Part shown: positions 1 through 5,365 of the stretch, in pieces
Position numbering within the stretch: position 1 is the stretch's first letter
Layout: every line of letters begins with the position of its first letter
DNA from: an uncultured Veillonella sp.
Lineage (GTDB): Bacteria; Bacillota; Negativicutes; Veillonellales; Veillonellaceae
Length of the DNA: 7,075 bases
Reading direction: 5' to 3'
Assembly: GCA_902466275.1 (NCBI GenBank)
Contig: CABQQJ010000040.1
Coordinates: 1 to 7,075, forward strand
Position numbers and translations under genes: made by a program
Notes under the pieces: generated by a model
The model's input: only the letters and a program-made list of their open reading frames with translations
Told to the model about the DNA's origin: nothing
The model's database searches: none

Positions 1-134
1 GCGACAAGGTTGTTCTCTTAGGCTCTCAAGGCCATGAAAGTATCTCTGCCCTCGAGATTGCCGCCCTTGCGTCTACGATTCCATATGAAATCTTCTGTGG
101 TTTCTCTGAGCGCGTACCTAGACAATACATATAA
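1..134 (+). CDS. alr: Alanine racemase, C-terminal end (partial)
   Basis: The 5' part lies outside the window. The reading frame begins at base 3 and ends at the TAA at 132-134, giving 43 residues. They read [10 protein letters not shown] near the start and [18 protein letters not shown] at the end. These match the C-terminal beta-domain of alanine racemase, where a V-x-LLG strand is followed by a helix and then the conserved PYEI-x-CG-x-x-x-RVPR-x-Y tail that lies near the active site at the dimer interface. The enzyme is PLP-dependent and interconverts L- and D-alanine for peptidoglycan synthesis in the cytoplasm. The tail is intact and the stop is where the family normally ends. A strong terminator follows at 178-212. 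Only the identity of the tail can be judged; whether the rest of the gene is intact cannot be seen. Confidence 0.88.
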   Translation, partial: DKVVLLGSQGHESISALEIAALASTIPYEIFCGFSERVPRQYI

Positions 135-177
135 AAGGCCCACTATTGTTACTAATAGTAAAGGCTCCATATACAAG

Positions 178-212
178 AAGCGCAGGTATACATTATCGTA
201 TCTGCGCTTTTT
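178..212 (+). terminator. Intrinsic terminator after alr
   Basis: A 12-bp stem pairs 178-189 (AAGCGCAGGTAT) with 198-209 (GTATCTGCGCTT), with two G-T wobbles and an 8-base loop. It runs into TTTTT at 208-212. It lies 43 bases after the alr stop and ends that transcript. A smaller repeat (ACTATT 142-147 / AATAGT 154-159) lies between the stop and this hairpin. Confidence 0.85.
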
Positions 213-265
213 ATATTTTCAGTTCATATAACACTGATATCATTCAAATTTAGTTTTATAGTAGC

Positions 266-316
266 TTAGAAAAAGCCCGTAACACATGCAGCGGTCTACA
301 TATATTACGGGCTTTT
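266..316 (-). terminator. Terminator-like perfect hairpin ending the candidate small RNA
   Basis: AAAAGCCCGTAA (271-282) and TTACGGGCTTTT (305-316) form a perfect 12-bp inverted repeat with a 22-base loop. On the minus strand the stem ends in five T residues, which fits termination of a leftward transcript. The plus strand has only four T residues before a C, so any rightward function would be weaker. The loop is unusually long for an intrinsic terminator. Confidence 0.65.
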
Positions 317-460
317 CTGCTCCCCTATACCTAGCGTACTGTAAAGCAGTTACGTTCTTATTGTGAGAGAGAGTATTATATACCAAGTATATAATCTTAT
401 GATTGGGAGGGAACCACAATGCATAAGGGGCCCCCTGAACGACAGACGGCATAGGAGAGA
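271..460 (-). ncRNA. Candidate structured small RNA (rod-like fold), minus strand
   Basis: Read on the minus strand, distant segments pair in nested order. 448-459 pairs with 320-331 over 12 bp, where both imperfect positions are G-U wobbles on this strand but would be A-C mismatches on the plus strand. Inside that, 442-445 pairs with 339-342, 437-441 with 353-357 and 415-420 with 360-365. A perfect 9-bp apical hairpin (387-395 / 375-383, loop TTG) caps the rod. Unpaired pyrimidine-rich segments (TTCCCTCCC at 405-413, CTCTCTCTC at 366-374) could reach Shine-Dalgarno sequences. A terminator-like hairpin (271-316) closes the unit. The rod recalls 6S RNA, but I cannot confirm any known family. 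No clear promoter is visible upstream on the minus strand, so the unit could instead be the long 3' UTR of the minus-strand gene that ends at 650. Confidence 0.5.
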
Positions 461-464
461 GTCA

Positions 465-635
465 ATGTTTGTCTATCCAATCCAGAGGGCTGTGTGTAAT
501 TGTTTATTGTGTGTGTTGTTTATTGTGTGTGTTTTATGTGTTGTGTATGTGTGTGTAAGTGTACTTATGTTATGTGTGTATAGTTTTGAGTGCTTAGTGT
601 TCGTTTTTGAAAGGGTTTACTTTACAGCGCTATAG
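465..635 (+). CDS. Possible small Cys/Val-rich hydrophobic peptide (56 aa)
   Basis: The ATG at 465 has an AGGAG six bases upstream (454-458). The frame runs 56 codons to TAG at 633-635. Residues 10-49 are almost wholly hydrophobic, rich in Val, Cys and Leu, with eight Cys in about 35 residues, so the product would be a membrane-spanning peptide if made. The composition comes from TG-rich DNA, including an exact 16-base tandem repeat at 500-531, and any TG-rich strand tends to read as Cys and Val. The Shine-Dalgarno also coincides with a paired arm of the minus-strand RNA candidate, so it may be accidental. I recognise no family. This could be a real small membrane peptide, degenerate DNA, or chance. 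Confidence 0.25.
   Translation: MFVYPIQRAVCNCLLCVLFIVCVLCVVYVCVSVLMLCVYSFECLVFVFERVYFTAL
500..531 (+). repeat. Tandem duplication of a 16-base TG-rich unit
   Basis: TTGTTTATTGTGTGTG occurs twice, exactly and without a gap (500-515, 516-531), inside a TG-rich tract covering about 489-600. The unit length is not a multiple of three, so gain or loss of a copy would change any plus-strand frame across it. Confidence 0.85.
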
Positions 636-649
636 AATAGGAGATCAAC

Positions 650-1707
650 TTATTTTGCTACCGTCCCTGTTTTAGCATCCAATACAACGGATATCGGTTT
701 ATTTTGTGCATCATGGAATTCTATGGTATATAGTGGTTTACCATTTTGATTAGCAAGAGACCACGCATTAATACCAGTCGCTACCTTGCCAGACTGTACG
801 AAAGCTGCATTAATTGCCACATGTGGAGGTATTACTGTTCCGGCATCAATAGCACTAGCTTCCATAGATGCATCATATGCTTTAGGAGTACCATCAGTTA
901 CATTACCAGTAGCCACATCTAGAGTCATAGAATGAGCACCACTAGTATTAAAACCAGCTACTTCATAGATGGCAGTTTTACCTTGAGTTTTGAAGGATAC
1001 ATTAGTGATTTTGGAGTTTCCAAATTTACTTTCGAATTGATCAATTAAATAATTAGCACCAACTACGAAAATACTATTTTGGTCTACTACGCCTTCTTGC
1101 TGGTTGGTTGTGCTAGGTTGTGATTTTCTACTTTTAGAGTTTTTTTTTCCTCTTTAGTAGGCTCTTCTTTATCAGCTTTTTTTTCGTCTTTCACAACTTT
1201 TACTTTAGGCGCTTTATCTACTGCAGCTTTTTTAGTATTTTTAACTTCTTTATCATGCTTTGCTACAGATTCAGATTTTTTATCGCCACCGCGTACTACT
1301 CTTGTTTCACTAGGAGCTTTAGCTACAGATGCAGTTTCAATAGTAGGAACTGCTGCTGCAGGATTTTCTGTACTAGGTACTACAGTTTCTTGAGCTACTG
1401 GTGTTTTAACATCTTGTGTAGCTGTTGGAACTGGTGTAGTATTACGAACTGCTGTACCTACTTGATTAGCTTCTGCTACAGGAGCTACCGGAGTTTTAGG
1501 TGCAACTGCAGTAGTAGCCACATCTGGAGCCACCGCTACAGTAGGAACTACTGGATCAGTAACTGGTTGTGCTGGAGTCGCTGCACTCGCTGTTTCTTGC
1601 GTAACAGGCATTGGAGTTACTGGTTCAGCTGCTGTTACAGCTACAGTGGCACCAAATACGCCAGCCACTGCTAAAGCAATACTACTTTTTAAAATAGATT
1701 TTTTCAT
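650..1707 (-). CDS. Exported protein with Ala/Pro/Thr stalk and PepSY-like C-terminal domain, split by a -1 frameshift at A9
   Basis: Starting at the ATG at 1707 and stepping back one base at the A9 run (1140-1148) gives a 352-residue protein. Order: signal peptide (about 1-27), Ala/Pro/Thr/Val-rich region (about 28-137), Lys/Glu-rich region (about 140-192), linker, then a PepSY-like region from about residue 213 to 352. The frame after the slip opens with NSKSRKSQPS, continues through FVVGANYLIDQF and ends in TGTVAK. This C-terminal part aligns along its whole length with the intact neighbour at 2224-2787: VGAN-x-LI-x-x-F against VGANGLLNAF, VIPPHVAINAAF against ILPPAAVVNFAY, and INAWSLANQNGKPLYTIEF against LNEWAVRYDKGKIVYKVSF. 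The match begins upstream of any plausible new start in that frame, so the two pieces belong to one gene. It is a frameshifted gene, a phase-variable locus or a slippage-decoded gene. Its biochemical role is unknown. Confidence 0.72.
1087..1707 (-). CDS. Zero-frame product: secreted Ala/Pro/Lys-rich protein lacking the PepSY-like domain (206 aa)
   Basis: This is what ordinary translation of the sequence as given would make. The start is ATG 1705-1707 with a strong Shine-Dalgarno (AAGGAGG, 1713-1719) five bases upstream. The signal peptide reads MKKSILKSSIALAVAGVFGA and then VAVTAA, with cleavage likely near residue 27. The rest is low-complexity: an Ala/Pro/Thr/Val segment typical of extended cell-surface stalks, then a strongly charged Lys/Glu segment. 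After the A-run the frame adds only 17 residues (TLKVENHNLAQPTSKKA) before TAG at 1087-1089. It has no recognisable globular domain, so alone it would be a secreted, probably disordered polypeptide. The residues after the A-run have no counterpart in the paralogue. Confidence 0.7.
   Translation of the reverse strand: MKKSILKSSIALAVAGVFGATVAVTAAEPVTPMPVTQETASAATPAQPVTDPVVPTVAVAPDVATTAVAPKTPVAPVAEANQVGTAVRNTTPVPTATQDVKTPVAQETVVPSTENPAAAVPTIETASVAKAPSETRVVRGGDKKSESVAKHDKEVKNTKKAAVDKAPKVKVVKDEKKADKEEPTKEEKKTLKVENHNLAQPTSKKA
1139..1149 (-). other. A9 slippery run / frameshift point
   Basis: On the coding strand codons 187-190 read GAA AAA AAA ACT, a run of nine A (1140-1148) followed by C. The zero frame presents A-AAA-AAA, a heptamer suited to -1 slippage of two lysine tRNAs. 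Slipping one base back puts AAC TCT AAA AGT in frame and opens the PepSY-like domain. Ten A residues would give the same result without slippage. A run of this length is also prone to replication slippage, polymerase slippage and sequencing error. I see no convincing stimulatory hairpin just downstream. Confidence 0.7.
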
Positions 1708-1727
1708 ATTGTCCTCCTTATTAATTC

Positions 1728-1755
1728 ATATACATGCAACTTTACGCATGTATAT
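1728..1755 (-). promoter_or_regulatory. Perfect 10-bp hairpin just upstream of the ribosome binding site
   Basis: ATATACATGC (1728-1737) and GCATGTATAT (1746-1755) are exact inverted complements with an 8-base spacer. The element ends eight bases before the Shine-Dalgarno of the gene starting at 1707. It could be an operator or a leader hairpin that affects ribosome access. With no T-run it is not a terminator. Confidence 0.6.
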
Positions 1756-1757
1756 TT

Positions 1758-1865
1758 CCAGTCAACTCAATATCATCATGTAAGTTCCAAAACATATATC
1801 TAGCATGGACTTGTAGATATATAGTTTGGAAATTTCAGATATAGTTGAGTTTGTCTTTCGACTGG
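1758..1865 (-). promoter_or_regulatory. Large imperfect palindrome, probable structured 5' leader
   Basis: Nested complementary segments span about 108 bases: CCAGTC (1758-1763) with GACTGG (1860-1865), AACTCAA (1764-1770) with TTGAGTT (1845-1851), TTCCAAA (1785-1791) with TTTGGAA (1825-1831), and ATATATCTA (1794-1802) with TAGATATAT (1814-1822), around an 11-base loop. One of the two unpaired positions in the inner stem becomes a G-U pair on the minus strand. It lies between the possible promoter and the hairpin at 1728-1755, so it would form most of the leader of the gene starting at 1707. I recognise no riboswitch class. A palindromic repeat element is the alternative. Confidence 0.55.
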
Positions 1866-1867
1866 TA

Positions 1868-1896
1868 CACATACTATCGATAGTCTATGAAGTCAA
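1868..1896 (-). promoter_or_regulatory. Possible promoter with palindromic spacer for the gene starting at 1707
   Basis: On the minus strand TTGACT (1891-1896) matches the -35 box well. It is followed after 17 bases by TATGTG (1868-1873), a weak -10. The spacer and first base of the -10 hold a 12-base palindrome, ACTATCGATAGT (1873-1884), a possible repressor site. The weak -10 would suit an activated or regulated promoter. The assignment is by eye. Confidence 0.35.
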
Positions 1897-2014
1897 AATG
1901 TAGAAGAACCATTAAATGCTTATTTTATAGTGAGTTTAGAATGAATTTATATATAATTCCTATAAAATCCTATGGGATTTACTTTATACTTAAAAATTCC
2001 ATGAATAACATGTC

Positions 2015-2053
2015 AAAAGCCGTTTACCCCATATATAAGGGATAAACGGCTTT
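2015..2053 (-). terminator. Hairpin terminator downstream of the 2224-2787 gene
   Basis: AAAGCCGTTTA (2016-2026) pairs perfectly with TAAACGGCTTT (2043-2053); after one mismatch CCC (2028-2030) pairs with GGG (2039-2041). On the minus strand four T follow the GC part of the stem. It lies 171 bases after the stop at 2224, between the two PepSY-like genes, so they are probably separate transcripts. Confidence 0.7.
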
Positions 2054-2117
2054 CAAAATACACGTATTGATATCTAAAAATTCACATTCATGAGCAAACT
2101 TTCACAAAAAATACTTC

Positions 2118-2213
2118 AATACTAGTTATTTTTTTAAGAAAAATAGTATTAAGGCATTTAATTATTATATTCAGAATAAAATAACTAGGCACTATTAAGA
2201 TATAATAACTAGT
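2118..2213. repeat. Inverted and direct repeats of CTAGTTATT / AATAACTAG
   Basis: ACTAGTTATT (2121-2130) is matched in inverse by AATAACTAGT (2204-2213), with another AATAACTAG at 2180-2188. A second local inverted repeat, AATACTA (2118-2124) with TAGTATT (2144-2150), brackets T and A runs. The stretch is strongly AT-rich and lies just after the stop of the 2224-2787 gene, so it may form a weak 3' structure. No gene is visible from 2054 to 2223. Confidence 0.5.
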
Positions 2214-2223
2214 CAATCATATA

Positions 2224-2787
2224 TTAGTCATCAAATTTAACAGATAGCAATTTACCGTTCATTGCATCCATACGTACATGTACCTCTTTATTATCTTCTG
2301 TACCAAAGCTAACTTTGTACACGATCTTACCTTTATCATAGCGCACAGCCCATTCATTAAGGCTCACAGCTTTACCTTTTGTTTGGGCGTAAGCAAAGTT
2401 CACCACAGCTGCAGGCGGTAAGATTTCCCGAGGATCAAACGATTTTTTCTTTAGTGATTTATGGAAGTCCCCTTCGCGTTTTTCAAAGATTTGATTAGTA
2501 GCATAGATATACGTTAACTCATATTTGCCAGTTTCATCAAAACCTTCTACATCATACTTAATTTGACCTCCATCCGCATCAAAGGCGATTTCCGTAATTC
2601 CAGCATTTGGATGATTTTGGATAAAAGCATTTAATAAACCATTAGCACCTACAATCGCCGCATGGTTGCCATCAACAACTGCCACAGTTGGCTCTACAGC
2701 TACTAAAGGGGCTGCACTTGCATTTGGCATGCCAAATGCCGCTGCCAAGGCCAATACAAGGCTACCTTTTACAAAAAATGATCTCAT
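2224..2787 (-). CDS. Exported protein with two PepSY-like modules (187 aa)
   Basis: The start is the ATG at 2785-2787: GGAGG (2793-2797) lies five bases upstream, and an in-frame ATG at 2797-2799 overlaps that site and is unlikely to be used. Residues 1-26 form a signal peptide (MRSFFVKGSLVLALAAAFGM, cleavage near ASA-A). The mature part holds two related alpha/beta modules. The first begins about residue 40 (AAIVGANGLLNAF), with strands ITEIAFDADGGQIKYDVEGF and KYELTYIYATNQI. The second begins about residue 118 (ILPPAAVVNFAYAQ), with LNEWAVRYDKGKIVYKVSF and EVHVRMDAMNGKLLSVKF. The pattern of a helix, then a W/Y strand, then a D-A-x-x-G-x-L strand is PepSY-like. Such domains are small extracytoplasmic modules, often thought to bind or inhibit other proteins; no partner is visible here. 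The downstream gene at 650-1707 is a paralogue. Confidence 0.82.
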   Translation of the reverse strand: MRSFFVKGSLVLALAAAFGMPNASAAPLVAVEPTVAVVDGNHAAIVGANGLLNAFIQNHPNAGITEIAFDADGGQIKYDVEGFDETGKYELTYIYATNQIFEKREGDFHKSLKKKSFDPREILPPAAVVNFAYAQTKGKAVSLNEWAVRYDKGKIVYKVSFGTEDNKEVHVRMDAMNGKLLSVKFDD

Positions 2788-2820
2788 TGGTTCCTCCATA
2801 TCTCAAACAGTTATCATAAC

Positions 2821-2849
2821 AATATATATACAATTATACACTAAATCAA
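2821..2849 (-). promoter_or_regulatory. Probable promoter of the 2224-2787 gene
   Basis: On the minus strand TTGATT (2844-2849) and TATATT (2821-2826) are separated by 17 bases, a good sigma-70-type match. It lies about 33 bases before the start codon. It overlaps the possible plus-strand promoter at 2835-2862. Confidence 0.55.
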
Positions 2850-2862
2850 CGCGGTTTATAAT
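2835..2862 (+). promoter_or_regulatory. Possible promoter of the FliB-like gene
   Basis: TATACA (2835-2840) and a perfect TATAAT (2857-2862) are 16 bases apart on the plus strand, leaving about 80 bases of leader before the ATG at 2948. The boxes interleave with those of the divergent promoter, so the two may compete. The region is AT-rich, so chance matches are likely. Confidence 0.35.
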
Positions 2863-2947
2863 CTTTATTTATATAATTAGTGCATATACCTACGCCCTAT
2901 GATACAATGCACATAGATTCATTTTTGTAACTACATGTGAGCTAACT

Positions 2948-3853
2948 ATGATTTCAATTTACCCCACTATATATCACGAATTTCAATGCAAGGCCAATCG
3001 ATGCGAAAATACATGTTGTCAGCTGTGGACCATCGATATAGATGAACATACTGCTGAACGTTATCATTCCATGACAGGTTCTCTTGGTAAAAGCTTACGC
3101 CAAGCCATCACTGTTGATGATGAAGGCAGTCATTTTATCTTTTCTAAAGCACAACCTATGTGTCCCTTACTCAATGAAAATGGACTGTGTAAGGTTGTAC
3201 TCGAATTGGGCGAAGAAGGACTTTGCGACCCCTGCCATATGCATCCGCGCTTTTATAAATATATTGAAGACTTAGAGCTATGTGGAGTCGGTTTATCTTG
3301 TGAAGCCTCTGTTGAGTTATTAGCTCAAAATAAAACGATAGACTCCCTCCTCTTTACAATTGAGGATGACGATAACGAATTTACTTCTGAGGAGCGATTA
3401 ACACTTCAGAATGTATTTGAATTATTGGCCTTTGATTTAGATCCTAATTTATTCCAATATGCGCCAAATCCCACAAAGCAGTCTTTCAAAGAATTATTAG
3501 ACCTATATAAAAAAACGGAACCCATCGATGAAAATTGGACTGCACAAGTTAATACATTATCTAGTAAACTAGACCAACTCACCGCATCCGTACAGACCTA
3601 TATACAGCAAGAGGATATGAGCCTATTTAACAAAGTGTACCAATATATATTGTATCGCCAAATTGATATGCTATCAGACTATTCCTTGGAATCTATCTTA
3701 GCTTATGCAAAGGATGGTACTGACTATATACTTATGGCTAGCGCCTTAGAGGGGCAGCCCTTAAAGCAAATTGCAAGATGGTCACAACAAATCGAATACG
3801 ACGAAGATAATGTAGAGCTCTTATTACACCATTACGAAGCTCAACTAGGTTAA
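2948..3853 (+). CDS. FliB-like protein (flagellin lysine-N-methylase family), short form
   Basis: This 301-residue protein has the FliB N-terminus: YHEFQCKANRCENTCCQLW, a C-x4-C-x3-CC cluster (C14, C19, C23, C24), then W and an acidic D-x-D segment. Further conserved-looking cysteines follow: MCPLL...GLCKVV (C72, C81), LCDPCHMHPRFY (C93, C96, followed by HPR) and LCGVGLSC (C112, C118). Ten cysteines within 118 residues suggest a metal or Fe-S site. Family members methylate flagellin lysines in flagellated bacteria. The part after about residue 130 is acidic, helical and poorly conserved by eye. From memory, full FliB proteins are nearer 350-400 residues, so this is a short form. No flagellar gene is nearby, so the substrate may differ. 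The Shine-Dalgarno is weak (GTGAG, about eight bases upstream). A bidirectional terminator follows the stop. Confidence 0.72.
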   Translation: MISIYPTIYHEFQCKANRCENTCCQLWTIDIDEHTAERYHSMTGSLGKSLRQAITVDDEGSHFIFSKAQPMCPLLNENGLCKVVLELGEEGLCDPCHMHPRFYKYIEDLELCGVGLSCEASVELLAQNKTIDSLLFTIEDDDNEFTSEERLTLQNVFELLAFDLDPNLFQYAPNPTKQSFKELLDLYKKTEPIDENWTAQVNTLSSKLDQLTASVQTYIQQEDMSLFNKVYQYILYRQIDMLSDYSLESILAYAKDGTDYILMASALEGQPLKQIARWSQQIEYDEDNVELLLHHYEAQLG

Positions 3854-3860
3854 TGAGCAA

Positions 3861-3890
3861 AAAACCGCAAGATATGTATCTTGCGGTTTT
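3861..3890. terminator. Bidirectional terminator between convergent genes
   Basis: AAAACCGCAAGATA (3861-3874) and TATCTTGCGGTTTT (3877-3890) form a perfect hairpin with a very small loop, with A and T runs on both sides. It lies eight bases after the FliB-like stop and about 20 bases after the stop of the minus-strand gene at 3909, so it serves both. Confidence 0.92.
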
Positions 3891-3908
3891 AATTCTTATC
3901 ACAATATA

Positions 3909-4538
3909 TTATTTAAATAATGTATGGACAAAGCGAATCCATTGAGGCAATGCTGATATAGATAATAATGCCACAATAAACATAACAATATAAGTCTTAA
4001 CGATGCCTAGTCCAACATAACGTCGCATTAATTGAGCTATAATAAAGACAGCATAATATTGGCTAAACATCGTAATAAGATATGCCATATCCCCAACATA
4101 TTTTTGAAGGGATAGAGAGAAGAAAATAATCCCTATTATATGGACTAATAGTAATACAACCGTGCGAAGTGCATTTGTATAAGCTATGCCATATATATAA
4201 TTGCGCAGCACGCCGCTATAAGTACCACGACCCCCTAATAAAATAAGTAAGCGCCATATGACAAATGAACCGATGATAATTTGAAAAATCAAGAATGTAG
4301 AACTTGCTAGAGTGCTAACTAAATCAAAGTGAGTTAACCCAGTAATCCGTTTAATCCCAAGCAATGGAGATATAACTTTCACCATAAACGGTAAGCTATA
4401 GGTCATTATATATAATACAATAGTAGATACAACTAGATTCAGAATGGCTCTCGTATAAGATCCGTAATTGATAATATTTTGAAATGATTGTTCGCTAAGT
4501 TTGGTAAATAAATGTAATATATCCTTATACCATGTCAT
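3909..4538 (-). CDS. Yip1-like polytopic membrane protein (209 aa)
   Basis: The chosen start is ATG 4536-4538 (MTWYKDIL), with AAAGGAG (4544-4550) five bases upstream. A longer frame begins at 4589 inside a terminator hairpin and is unlikely. About five membrane segments are visible: residues 31-56, 75-100, 122-143, 150-170 and 177-197. The N-terminus WYKDILHL, followed by GS-x-x-R at residues 26-30 and a membrane segment ending in SLP, parallels the protein at 5594-6265. The segment IIAQLMRRYVGL (residues 166-177) parallels IMAQLMSKQFGL in the protein at 6314-6883. The short loop GGRGTYSGVLR before the third segment resembles the Yip1 family core. Yip1 proteins act in membrane trafficking in eukaryotes; bacterial members have no settled role. 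It is the last gene of the minus cluster and ends at the shared terminator 3861-3890. Confidence 0.72.
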   Translation of the reverse strand: MTWYKDILHLFTKLSEQSFQNIINYGSYTRAILNLVVSTIVLYIMTYSLPFMVKVISPLLGIKRITGLTHFDLVSTLASSTFLIFQIIIGSFVIWRLLILLGGRGTYSGVLRNYIYGIAYTNALRTVVLLLVHIIGIIFFSLSLQKYVGDMAYLITMFSQYYAVFIIAQLMRRYVGLGIVKTYIVMFIVALLSISALPQWIRFVHTLFK

Positions 4539-4564
4539 AAATGCTCCTTTTAGTTTAAAACTAG

Positions 4565-4592
4565 TAAAAAAGGACGAGTCATAGCTCATCCT
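4565..4592 (-). terminator. Intrinsic terminator between the 4611 and 3909 genes
   Basis: On the minus strand AGGATGAG (4585-4592) pairs with CTCGTCCT (4571-4578) through one wobble and a 6-base loop, followed by a run of six T (4566-4571). It lies 18 bases after the stop at 4611 and 15 bases before the Shine-Dalgarno of the next gene, leaving almost no room for a separate promoter. Confidence 0.75.
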
Positions 4593-4610
4593 AGATATAT
4601 CATATGTATT

Positions 4611-5294
4611 TTATCGAGTCAACATATAAATCCATTCAAACACGTGTGCTACCAAAAGAGCAATCAACATTAGAATCAGACCTTCATAAGGGGTCCCATT
4701 AATACATGCTCCCGCAATACGTCCCATAGTTTGTAACAATAATACGGTACTTAAAATACATAGCACAATCATACAGAAGCCAATGATCGCTTGCAGTATT
4801 AATGGTACCGAAGTTAGAATCAGCATAATCCCTGCTGTAAAAGTAATCAGTGCCACAACAAGTTGAGCAAATGACATGATATGCAAAATACCGGTTGTAA
4901 CAGTTCGAACATAGAATTTACGCTGTTGAGCAACCGCATAGACTATAATGATACATGCCATGAAAATAACTTTTCCGATTACCCATGCAAAGCGACCCAT
5001 ATTCCAAAATTCTCTAGGACTACCCATCTGTTCCAAAAAAAGTTGTATTTCATGTTGACCTACTGGAAGAGATAGTGATTCCCACCTTACCAATAACGAA
5101 GAATTACGTATAAACGCACGTATAGCATCTAAATATACGCCTTCACCTACAATAGTAAATTGATAGCATATAAGTGTTAATAGCAACATTCCTATGAGTT
5201 GCCCATAGGCAATATCAAAGTGATACATACGAGGATTATTCTCTTCAATAGGGTTTAATAAACGATAGATAAACTGCATTAAACCCACCATCAT
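4611..5294 (-). CDS. Polytopic membrane protein of unknown function (227 aa)
   Basis: The start is ATG 5292-5294, with AAGGTGG (5303-5309) eight bases upstream; GTG codons inside that site are less likely. The protein has a short cytoplasmic-looking N-terminus (FIYRLLNPIEENNPRMYHFD), a membrane segment at about 32-50, a polar region of about 50 residues (51-101) with RWESLSLPVG and SPREFW, and then four segments at about 102-122, 139-163, 165-190 and 203-222. The order of elements, with a late polar loop INGTPYEG before the last segment, is broadly like its neighbours. The long extra loop after the first segment and weak sequence likeness make Yip1 membership only a guess. A terminator follows 18 bases after the stop, and a promoter-like extended -10 lies about 115 bases upstream. 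Confidence 0.7.
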   Translation of the reverse strand: MMVGLMQFIYRLLNPIEENNPRMYHFDIAYGQLIGMLLLTLICYQFTIVGEGVYLDAIRAFIRNSSLLVRWESLSLPVGQHEIQLFLEQMGSPREFWNMGRFAWVIGKVIFMACIIIVYAVAQQRKFYVRTVTTGILHIMSFAQLVVALITFTAGIMLILTSVPLILQAIIGFCMIVLCILSTVLLLQTMGRIAGACINGTPYEGLILMLIALLVAHVFEWIYMLTR

Positions 5295-5365
5295 AGGTAT
5301 CACCACCTTTTACACAATATACATACATAACATTCAAGTTTAAATACTATAACATACAACACACC

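Noticed and set aside
34..231. Plus-strand open frame overlapping the alr end.
   Set aside because: It is out of frame with clear alanine racemase residues and runs through the terminator hairpin.
404..418. GGGAGGGAACCAC resembles the T-box consensus on the plus strand.
   Set aside because: It has a one-base insertion and substitutions, lacks the T-box stem layout and has no aminoacyl-tRNA synthetase or amino-acid gene downstream.
240..452. Minus-strand 70-codon open frame across the RNA candidate.
   Set aside because: It has no ribosome site or protein-like pattern, and it runs through both terminator arms; the RNA fold explains the region better.
1255..1674. Long plus-strand open frame opposite the Ala/Pro-rich secreted protein.
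   Set aside because: It is rich in Cys, Ser, Tyr and Arg as the antisense of Ala/Pro/Thr codons, has no ribosome site, and is a shadow of the minus-strand gene.
2788..2799. Alternative upstream ATG giving an MEEP extension for the 2224 gene.
   Set aside because: That ATG overlaps the GGAGG site, which is ideally spaced for the next ATG; the signal peptide also starts properly at MRSFF.
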